A stretch of DNA of 64,000 nt from Ananas comosus. Its lineage: Eukaryota > Streptophyta > Magnoliopsida > Poales > Bromeliaceae. The number at the start of each line of letters is the position of its first letter. Position 1 is the stretch's first letter. The stretch covers positions 6,473,242 to 6,537,241 of the forward strand of contig NC_033630.1 of the NCBI RefSeq assembly GCF_001540865.1. Direction: 5' to 3'. Of the stretch, positions 47,454-57,120 are shown piece by piece. The position numbers and the translations under genes were made by a program. The notes below the pieces were generated by a model. It was not told the origin of the DNA and did not search any database. It was given only the letters and a program-made list of their open reading frames with translations.

Positions 47454-48705
47454 CGATGAAGTAATTATTTCTATTTTATGTCGAGAGTATTATATATAAT
47501 TTTTTCAAAAAAATTTTCAGTTAGCTTTTTAATTGGAAAAAAAAAAACAAGCACATTCTAAATTTTAGACCTTAATTTGAGACAAAAATACTTTAAACTT
47601 TTAATTTTGGCAATCGAAATTTTACACCTTATTTAATATTTCACACGACTCTTTTTCTCACGCAGAGTTATTAATTAAGAAGTAATTATTGACACATCAT
47701 GTATGAAATCTCATAAAGTTTTAAAAGACATTAATACTTTTTTATATTTGAAAACTATGACACTTAGAATTTGAAAGTTTTAAATAAGGCTAAACCTCTT
47801 AGTCCGACTATAACATTATAAGCAATGGATAGATGCAAAAGGTTAAAAGTATTAAGCGTGCTAAATTAAAAAAGTATGAATAACCTCCGGGAAAGCGTCA
47901 CAAAAGTTTTTAAAAAAAGCAATAAAAATTGGGTGATGAATTCAATTTGCTCTTCAATGCTAAAGTTTTATTTTCGTACACAAGACGAGAGAAAGTAGAT
48001 TCTTTTTTTATGTTATTTTAATTTTTATCAAAATTATTTATAAAACACGCTACTGCTATGATTATTTAATTAGTAACTTCGCTTCAAAGGGTCTAACCAG
48101 TTGAAAATACTGAAGTCTAAAATTAAGAGGTGTTCATAGATTAAGCCAGCCTCCATAAACTTATCTCTTTTCGATTTGGCTTTTCTTTTTGTTGGACCAA
48201 GCTTTTGGGTACGTGCATATTTATGTATCTCCGGTGGGTTCAGGCATGTCAATGGATATGGATACCCTGCATTTTATCTACATTCGAACCAAAATGAGAC
48301 AGTTTCAATCGAAGCTAATTGGAGATGGTTTCAGTTATAGAAATAAAAGGTCAAAATTTGGCAATTGCAGTTTCGATTATGATTTTTGTTCGGATATGAG
48401 CTGAACCCGAATCCCAAAACAGAACTTCCATATGAAAGCCTCTACATATATATATATATATTTATATATATATATATATAGAGTCCGGCTACTATACTAT
48501 TGATAGTACCAAACCCTTGATACTATTGAGTTTTCTACCATTAGATCTACCCTTTGATCATTTCCACCCGTTAGATAATACTATTAAACCAACCACTCAC
48601 TCAGCCCTAGGGGACCACTATCATCCTAACAGCACATTCTTTCATCCAACGGTCAAAAACTCAATAGTACCAAGGGCTTGGTATTATTGATAGTATAGTA
48701 GCATA

Positions 48706-48742
<37 letters not shown>

Positions 48743-49694
48743 TTTTATACTTTCGAAAGTGCGCAAGTCTTTATATTTGTAAGTTATTTTTGATTATGGG
48801 GCATCCGACTCGTCTATCGATTTCATTTGACATAATCCATAGGGATTGGAACTGTTTAGAAATCAAGTTTCATAATATTTTGACTTCGTTTGTCTAATGA
48901 ACGAGTAGAGTCAAATTAACGGCTAAAAATAAAAATACCGTAAAATAGTGATAAAAGACTCGAATTTTAAATCGAAAGTACTAATCTTGTTCTTAATGTT
49001 AAGTAAAATTTTCTATTAAAGTTTTATATAATTTGGATTGTTTTACACTATTAAACTTACAAACGTGTCATATCGATCATTAAAATAGGTATTTCTGAGA
49101 TTCTTTGATCATTTGGTAATAACGTTGAAAAATTTAATTTCTAAATAATTTAATAGTATAGATTATGACTAACAAAATGAATTGTCGAATCAAATATCCT
49201 ATCATCGAAAATAACTTACAAATATAGAGACCTCCGTGTTTTCGAAAGCACGAAGGAAGTACTCTATATATATAATGTATAAATATATATAGATTAATAA
49301 TTGGTATATATTACTAATTTAATTAGTTTAATGCTTAATATATTAAATAACCGAGTTCAATTTGGCAGTTACTGATACAAATTTTCTCTAAACTGTTATG
49401 TCTGATCCGGAGTCAGATATGATTTCGTGTTTCGATTTTTCATCCGAGTTCAGGTTTGAATTTTGCAGAGATCGCCTGCAGAAACTAATTTGTTGACGTC
49501 ACTAGTGTTGTTGCCAGGCAAACGCCGATGGACAGCTAGCTTCGTCGTTATCTATCAACTTGACTGACTGCAGAAGAATGTCTTTTTTTGGATTCGATCG
49601 TGGCGGTGGGCCGTCTGCCGTCATGCTTTACTTGTAGTTAGCCAGTGGCTGCCAATCTTTATTGTGGCCTCCCTGGCCCCCTCGTTTTTTGGGC
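47454..49694. repeat. haplotype 2 block, allelic to 32506-34184
   Basis: 47454-47643 is AT-rich. From 47644 the sequence follows haplotype 1 at high identity. The extra segment 48382-48754 contains a MITE. No gene is supported. Confidence 0.75.
48478..48712. mobile_element. Micron-like MITE between (TA)n runs, absent in haplotype 1
   Basis: Ends GTCCGGCTACTATACTATTGATAGTACC and GGTATTATTGATAGTATAGTAGC are inverted repeats. (TA)n lies on both sides (48449-48480 and 48713-48739). The allelic sequence at 33240 lacks the whole 48382-48754 segment. Non-coding interior. Confidence 0.65.
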
Positions 49695-49750
49695 ACAGAG
49701 CTGTGGATAGCTTTTTCATGTGCTACCCTACGTAGTTGCTGGCATGTGGG

Positions 49751-50280
49751 TAGGGATAACAATCCAACTCGTTGTTCGTAAGCCGGCTTATGTTCGGCTC
49801 GAAATGAGCTCGAAATCGAATCGCTCGTTTAGTAAACAAGCCGAACACGAGCCGAATTTTTCGGCTTGTTTATTAAATAAGCCGAACACGAACTGGGATC
49901 AGCTCGATAACAGCTCGAATACATATATTTTATATTTATATAATTTATTTAATTTATATTTATATATATAAATAAATAATTATATATATAATATATATTT
50001 TTATTATTTAATTTTTAGCAAAATAAAAATATAAAGACAAGCTCAATTATAAAAAAACTCATTTATATGTAAAGTTTCAACTATTAGATCAAAGTCTAAT
50101 GGATAAGATTTTATAAATTTATTTTGTATATGTTCAATCTAATCCTTTTAACTTATTGTTCGTTGGCCAGCTCGTGAGCCAGCTCGTGTTCAGCTCGTTT
50201 ATTAACAAACCGAACACGAGCTGAATTTTTGACTCGATACTTTAACGAGCGAGCTCGTATTCGGCTCGTTTACACCCTTA
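49751..50280. mobile_element. hAT-like MITE
   Basis: Starts TAGGGATAACAATCC and ends CTCGTTTACACCCTTA, the degenerate form of the common plant hAT end TAGGGGTGTAAACGAG. The flanking 8-bp words CATGTGGG (49743-49750) and CACGTGGG (50281-50288) match at 7 of 8 positions, the hAT duplication length. The interior is made of GAGCTCGTGTTCGGCTCG-type words. No transposase. Confidence 0.75.
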
Positions 50281-50288
50281 CACGTGGG

Positions 50289-50892
50289 AACCAAATAAGA
50301 CAAATTAAAAGAATAATTGAAACTGTGCTCCTAAATAGTTTTCAAATATCATAATTATTCTTAAAAATACTGAAATATCAATTATATACATTCCTCTTCT
50401 GGATCATCTGTTTTAATATTGTTTATTGAGTTATTTGAATCATCCCCATGCAATTGCCATTGAGAAGTTATAAAGGACGTTGATGCAGTAACAAAATTAT
50501 CATAGATTCCAGTTTAGTAAAAAATATTACAATATAAAGGGTTACGATGTTTTGTCAATCATAGATATATCTATATAATAATATATATAGAGAGAGACAG
50601 AGAAAGAGAGAGCCTGGCTACTATGGCTATATATCAATAGCTCCAAATGTTTGATACTATCAAATTTTTCGCTGTTAAATTTACTCCTTGTCCATTTCCA
50701 CCCGTTAGATTATACTATTCAATCAACCACTCATTCAAGTACCCTATGGTACCATTATAATTTGCAGAATAGTGGATTTAAATTCCTCTCTTTCTCTAAC
50801 GGGTAATCTTTTATTTTGTTTTCTAAATATTAATTATATATTATTCTAAATTTTTTCTACAATTTAAGATTATCTCAAAACTAATCTATTAA
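50289..50892. other. non-coding with microsatellite-linked MITE
   Basis: A (TA)n(GA)n run (50570-50612) leads into CCTGGCTACTATGGCTATATATCAATAGC, the same terminus as the Micron-like elements. The other end lies near 50800. No gene. Confidence 0.45.
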
Positions 50893-52790
50893 TGTAGTAT
50901 CCCTGGTGTTCTGCAGCCCGTGTGTTTCAGTATTTGAGGCTTGTCGACACATCTGAAAAGTGTCGGGACAAGTCGGGATCGTTTGACGCGAAATAGACAC
51001 AAAACGGACTCAACGCAAAGCGAGAGTGGGGTTCTAGTACTGAAATTTGCAAACTGCAGATTTCAATGTTAAGTACCGGTACCAGTGAGAGGAGTGCCGG
51101 TACCCCAGTCGGAGTTCAGAACTGGTGCTCTCGGGCTTGCGCAAGGTGATTCTGAGTATCGGTACCTACTTGTTGAGTACCGGTACCGAGCTCGAGTACC
51201 GGTACTGTATCGGGCTGGTATCGATACCCTATGTGCGAGCTTGCGAGTTGAGAGGCCGAGTACCGGTAATCAAATTGGGTACCGATACTCCAGCTAGATT
51301 TTTGAGTTGGTGAGGGACCTTTTGGTCATTTGAGGCGTCGTTAATTCCAACCTTATCCCACCTCTTTATATATGTATAGAGAGACAGAGAAGGAGTTTTT
51401 GGTTGCTGCTTCCTCTCTCTCTCTAGTCTTGGACATCGCTTGTGGTGGAGTCGCGGCTCGAGCTCGGGTAGACTTCGACATCGCGCCGGAGAGCCGTTTG
51501 AGAGCGTGGCCGTCGCGGTTGCGCCGTTGGAGACCGGGCGAGCACGTGTTTTCCCTCCTTTCGACTCCTCGCTGTGGTTGGACGAGCTTTGCATGGTGGG
51601 TTGAAGTTTACCGAAATTGCCGGATTTCCTTCTAAGTCCTATCAACGTCAACATGTGTTTATTGTTTATTGGTTTATCCTGCTAGTACTCGAATTCATAA
51701 AAATTATAGATTAGAGCATAAAATCTGAATATGGAGTTAAGCTAGTATTATATGCATGATGGACTTGGAATTGACTTAGAAGAAAACAAATTAGATCTTA
51801 CACTGTCATTTTCTTAAAGTTACCAGATTTAGCTTTATGAATTGATTTTAATTTGTATCACCACTGTTTGTGCGCGAGGGATACCCAGATTAGTGTAGGG
51901 TGAGTTTACGCTCGTGCTGGGATGCCGAGATTGTTTTACAGTAGTGTGTAGACTGTTTCGTGCTGTCGGGTGCCGTCGGGGTTGACGGTGACCCAGATTT
52001 CTGTATCACTGCTGTTAGTGCGAGGTGGATACTTAGACGAGTGTAGGTTGAGTTTACGCTCGCGCTAAGGAGTCGAGTGTGTTGTTACAGTAGAGTTAGA
52101 CGGTGTCGGACCGTCGGGTGCAGTCGGGGTTGACGGTGGACCCAGACTCCTGCATTTTTGCGTCAGATTGTGTCAGGGGTACGTGAGTTGGGTGACTTAA
52201 GTAGTTTGACCCTTTTTATAGTGATTACAGCCTGTGAGAGCCTGTATGAACTTCGCAGAGACACTTGTAAACTTGGTTAGGTCGCGCCCACGAATGCCAT
52301 TCCGAAATGGGGTTTCAGTGCGATGAGGTTGCAGTTTCTGTTTCGACGGTTCTTGAGCTCGATATAGGTAGGATGGGTCCGTTTGGACAGCTCGTGCGAG
52401 GTTGGGTCAGTGGTAGTTAGTGACGTCTTTCTCTACCCTCAGTGAGGTTGTGTCGTGTGTTGAGTCGCAACAGTCTTGTTAAACCTTTTTACTTAGAGAG
52501 ATTTCTTCACCGGTTACTCTCGAGGTGGTGTACAGTGTAGCCTAGACAGGCGAGACGAGCGTATCGCAGTCCCCAGAGAGTTTTCTCCACCGGCTACTCT
52601 TGAGGTGGTGTACGGGGTCGCTTCGACAGGCGGGACCGGCGTATTGCAGTCCCCAGTGAGATTAGGTCAAAGTGAGGCATCTTTCATATCTACAGATAAC
52701 CTATATTGGTTAGTGATAGTATGGAGACATGTAGCTGTAGGATTTTATAGCTTTCATTACTATCTTTTGCACATATTTCTATAGACTTAG
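50893..52790 (+). mobile_element. LTR, family 2, interrupted by a family 1 chromovirus
   Basis: Starts TGTAGTATCCCTGG after AATCTATTAA. It is homologous along much of its length to family 4 (GTCGACA...TCTG.AAAGTGTCGG, then CGCTCGTGCTGGGATGCCGAG). The array of ACCGGTACC words lies at 51074-51295, TATA (TTTATATATG) at 51365, and donor-like ATG|GTGGG at 51596. A 145-bp (51860-52160) and an 88-bp (52500-52670) internal tandem duplication follow. It stops at TAGACTTAG, exactly where family 4 continues into its hairpin, because the family 1 element inserted there (target CTTAG, 52786-52790). Confidence 0.8.
51074..51295 (+). promoter_or_regulatory. U3 palindrome array (GGTACCGGTACC), family 2
   Basis: Eight variants of GTACCGGTAC within 220 bp (51074, 51095, 51157, 51176, 51197, 51216, 51260, 51281), the last about 75 bp before the TATA box. 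At the matching position family 4 has GGGCGCCC words instead. Confidence 0.6.
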
Positions 52791-55448
52791 TGTAATATAC
52801 CGAAACTTCGGTAGACTATATCGAACTTTTGTTAAGTTGACCAAAGTGTGCGAGAAAAATAGTTGGACAAAGTCCATTTGGCATTCAAACAATGTTGGAA
52901 GGGTTAGAGTTGAGTTCCGAGTGAGATAGACAGGTTTTAGCATTACCCGGCGCGAAATGAAGCCAAGCTGCCAAAACTGCAAGTCTGGGGGTCTGCTTAA
53001 CTAGTAAAGCCCCAGGGGCGTACCGGTACTAGGCAGGCACCTAAGAGTAGCAGCTCTTGGGTTTGGCCTCTGTCAAGTCTGTTAACTAGTGACTAAATCA
53101 GGTAGTACCGGTACCCTGCTGCCACCCGAGAACAGCTAGCTCTCGGGTTAGGCAGTTGAACAGGGGGCGTACCGGTGACGCCGACCCGTGTACCAATACC
53201 CAGTGCTGCAAACAGCAGCTGAAGTCTGCTACAAATAAAAAGAGTTGGAGGGTTTGTTTGCGATTGTAGTAGACTATAAAAATATCCTACCTCCCCCTCT
53301 CTCATTCACAGCAGTGAGAATACCTTCTCAACCCATTTTTCTCTCTCTCTCTAGGATCTCTTCCCCAAGGTGGAAAGGAGAGGATTTGAAGGTGGAATTG
53401 AAGGAGATATTGGAGATTGGAAGATCTAAAGCTCTCCTACAAGGTGGAGCTTGTGGAGTTCATAGGCTAAGGTGAGGTTTCTCGTAAGATTGATGTTAGG
53501 GTTTGGTTTTATATCCTAGAACACTTGATTTTGATCTTCTTACATGAAAGAAAACCTAGTAGAGACTATGGAACCACATGAAACTCCATGTTGTTCATGT
53601 ACTCTCATGGTAGAATCCTAGGATTTGTTTTAAATACCCTAAGAATGGTTTAAATGACCTAAAAATAATTTTAGAGGGATTCCTAGATGGCATTAAGCTT
53701 GCTTTTGCTTATCTTAGAGATCAAAACGGTGTATAAAGCTATTTGGCATTGTTAGGGCACCAAATTTGGAGCTTTTATCCTATATTGGTTTAAAGGTAAA
53801 TTGATCTTATAGAAACCAAATTGGGAATATTTCTAACTCGTTGGTGGACTCGATTCGCCGATCCGACGAGTCTACGTAAAGTTATTGGAGAAAAAGCCTA
53901 ATTTGGCTTCGTTTTGCCGCAGGCGAGAGAATAGGCGCCCAAAAATCACGAAACTTGAACCGTAGCACCTTAGCAACCATACGAGGTGGGTGGTGCTTTC
54001 TGAAATCCTTAAATTTTCTTTTATGTCTGAAATGTCATTTCTTGAGCATATGTATATATTGAGTTTCATGCATTATAGGGTGATAGAGATTATGTTGATA
54101 TGTATTGTTGCATGTTGTGAGTACAAATGCATATGAGATGATTGAGAACTTGTAAAACCCTATGTATGCATGAATGTTGACAAGAACCTAGAAAAGGCAA
54201 AGAATCTAGTGACATTGAGAATAGTGACATTATGACATACGGATTGTGTGGCATTAGTAAATAAAATGAATGCTAGAATTGGACTCTTAGTTGAGTGGCA
54301 TCAATGAGTTTGAATGCTAGAGTTGAACACTTAGTATGTGGCATTAATGAATCAAGAATGCATGTGAATAAGTACAAAGAACATGTAGTGTAAGTAACAG
54401 TAATGAAAGTAGAGAATGCAAGTACATGAGAAAGTTGACAATTATGATATAACAACCTTATAGTTAAGGGTCATATGAGCATTGTATCCTTATAGTTAAG
54501 GATTGGATTGAACTTGGCATTCTTATAGTTAAGGATTGGATCATACTCGCCTATAAGTCTTGGCTCGGAGAGTGGTAGCTCCCCCTCGAGCGATGACCTC
54601 CGGAGTAGTCACACTGGGTTGGAGTCTTCCCAGAGGACGGTCCCGTCGGGAGGCAGCTGAGGGCCCGACACAAAGGGATTTGAGTTGGTGAGTCTATTGA
54701 GGGTGAAACCTACGGGTTAGCCAAGAGAATTGGAAATTAGAAAGTGGATCTTGCATTCATCATGAGCATTCTATTTGAGCATAATCATTAATTATATCTT
54801 GTTCAGGCATATTAGTTGCATTTGTATAGTTTGGTTACTATCTATCTGTTATTCTTCTATTATGCCTGATTTAGATCTAGTGGAAAAGTCGGCGAAGTCG
54901 GCGGCCGAACTCACTGAAAATTTTGTTGTAGTTCTCACCCCACTATTTCCATAGAGCTGGGACCGAGTGAGCCGGTCGACGATCGCGGTAAAGGTATCGC
55001 GCCTTAGACAAAGACCACCCGAGTGGGTTTATAATTGTTTAGTTGCATACCCTTATGTCATCTTTTGTATTTGATGATGTAAGTAGGATGAATGATATAA
55101 ATATGATAAATAATGTAAAGAGAGCTTAAGTTTAAATGTAAGAAGCTTATATTTTGGAAAATCATGTGATGTAAAAAGAAATGATGAAAAGAATGTAACT
55201 GTACAAGTTGAATGCATGTATGTGGTTAAAAGTTAATCATATTACTTGTATGTTGTTTAGTTTAGAATCTTTCACTTTTGGCTATTGCTTACCCACGTGC
55301 AAGCCATGTATGTATGTTTCCGCATGTGCAATCTATAACTCGATTTGTACTTGTGTTGAGCCTTGGGCGGACATGGGAGGTGCTGTCCGTTCGGCGTCTG
55401 TTCGACGTGCCTGAACCGACCAAATAGGATCGGTCGCGGGGCGTGACA
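52791..55448 (+). mobile_element. 5' LTR of a Tekay/Del-type chromovirus (family 1)
   Basis: Starts TGTAATATACCG, ends CGGGGCGTGACA, 2658 bp. U3 carries ACCGGTAC palindromes (53020-53190), TATA TATAAAAATA at 53275-53284, and donor-like AAG|GTGAGG (53472). Tandem TTATAGTTAAGGATTGGAT units occur at 54455-54545. The hairpin is at 54877-54916 and the DRGKG tail at 54955-55007. It differs from the 3' LTR by roughly one base in ten over 53200-53450, so the insertion is old. Confidence 0.9.
54955..55007 (+). CDS. candidate LTR-encoded terminal micro-exon, family 1
   Basis: After TATTTCCATAG, 53 nt read (x)AG followed by LGPSEPVDDRGKGIAP and TAG. Same length (53 nt) and same phase as family 6 (61127-61179). 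Within DRGKGIAP-stop the two families differ at four sites, all synonymous third positions (GAT/GAC, AAA/AAG, ATC/ATA, CCT/CCC). The frame just upstream of the AG is not conserved and has a stop, which supports an exon boundary there. Confidence 0.45.
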
Positions 55449-55455
55449 GATATAG

Positions 55456-55468
55456 TGGTATCAGAGCC
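55456..55468 (+). other. primer binding site, initiator tRNA-Met
   Basis: TGGTATCAGAGCC, complementary to the 3' end of plant initiator methionine tRNA, 7 bp after the LTR end. The usual first-strand primer site of this group. Confidence 0.95.
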
Positions 55469-55779
55469 TAAAAGTGAAAGTGTAGGAATGGACCTAGAGT
55501 CCCTTAGGAATGAAAAACCTTAAGGATTTAGGAAACGTGAGTGACGTATAATTAAAGTATTGCGAAAGCTTTGTGATTGGGTTAATGTTAGTATGTCTCT
55601 AATGTGGTTAGGGGCTAATCCAAGTTGATATTTGTTCTCTACTCCCGGCGTTGTGTCGGGCGACCGACGATATAATGCTTTGGAATGAGAATAAATACAC
55701 TTGTTTGCTTTCGCCGGATTGGGTTTGTTTGAGTATGTTGGTTGTGTAGCTAACGTGAATTGCTATTTTTTAGGAAGCG

Positions 55780-57120
55780 ATGCCTCGTAGTAGACCTCGA
55801 ACAAGGTCGATGCCGGAGGAAACGAATGCGGTGCCCGAGCAATCCGGAGCAAGTGGCGATAGGGAGCTTCGGGAGCAAATTTCCGCACTTATTGGCGTAG
55901 TGCGATAGTAAGCGGAGTCTATGCAACGCCAAGGGGAGCAAATTCAAAGGCTTCAAAAGGCCTTAGAGCGGTAGCAGGCGGCGGCGGCTCAAGTGGGCAC
56001 TATGCAACCTGCGCCCCCTGCGGTGGTGCCGACTGTGGTCGAGGGTGTGGCCGCAGCGACCATCCCAATCACAGCAGTAGCGGCCGGTTCGGGAACCTCA
56101 AATCCCGATGGTGCGGCTATGGAGGCGGAGCGGGAGCGTGCATTTGCGGCTCTCATTATGTTCAAGAAATTTAGCCCACCTATGTTCGACGGGGAAAAGG
56201 TGGAGCCATCAATGGTGGAGGAATGGATCGACTCGATGGAGTCACTCTTTGAGGATATATATATACCTTGGAGAAGGACAAGGTTCACCTCGCCACTCAT
56301 TGTTTGGAGAAGGCGGCAAATATGTGGTGGGAGCGGGTGAAGCGAAATCGGCCTTCTGACCTTCCGCCTATGCTATGGGAGGAGTTTAAGAGGGCGATAT
56401 TCGCGAATTAATTCCCCGACACGGTGAAGCGGAAGCTACAAGATAGGTTTCGCAAGTTGAGACAAGGAGATCGTTCAGTGACAGATTTCCAGCAGGAATT
56501 CTCCCACATTATCGATTGTGTCCCGGATGTTGTGCGGGATGATCGGGATCGGGCCGACTGGTTCTTGCGAGGACTTCGGCCGGAGATTTGTAAGGCGGTG
56601 CAAATCCTTAAGCTTACGACCTTTGCGGAGGTCTTTGATCGAGCGTTGTAGGCAGAGCACGGCAACACCTACGCGTGAGAGGAGCGCGAGTCTATGGCCG
56701 AGTCAAGGGACAAAGGAAAGAAGCGGGCGGCGGGTGGTGCCGGGGGCCGACCGAATGCTAAGAAACCCCCTCAGTATCCCCGGCAGTAGTCAAAGAATTG
56801 GAGGCCTTCCCAATGCGTTATTTGTGGCGGTGAGCACCGACCGTCGGCTTGTCCGAAACGCGAGGAAAAGTGCTACAAGTGAGGCCAAGCTGGGCATATA
56901 GTTCGAGAGTGCCCAAGTTGGGCGTCGTCTGCACCGACGGCGGCATCAGTTCTTTCTACCCCGAGACAGCTTGCGGGGTTGCCACTGGCTTTGTCGGCTG
57001 GACGCGCATCAGCGCCGCGTCAGCCGGAAGGATCTCGAGCACCGAGTGGACAGGATTTCGCCACTCAGGTGGAGGAGCCTGCAATACCAGATGATGCCGT
57101 GGCAAGTATTATTTTGATCA
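55780..57120 (+). pseudogene. gag: gag and start of pol of family 1 chromovirus (broken)
   Basis: Begins MPRSRPRTRSM at 55780. The capsid part includes FSPPMFDGEKVEPSMVEEWI and, one frame over, KLRQGDRSVTDFQQEFSHII. A CCHC zinc knuckle region is at about 56818-56910 (CVICGG and CYK...GQAGH), with one cysteine replaced by a stop. In-frame stops: 55906, 55909, 55972, 56409, 56649, 56676, 56787 and 56880. All but the last are explained by C-to-T on either strand, and 56409 is less certain. One frameshift lies in GATATATATATACC (56257-56270), consistent with an extra TA. Not functional. Confidence 0.9.

Noticed and set aside
54455..54545. CTTATAGTTAAGG repeats as operator sites
   Set aside because: Three imperfect tandem units within an LTR. 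No evidence beyond repetition.
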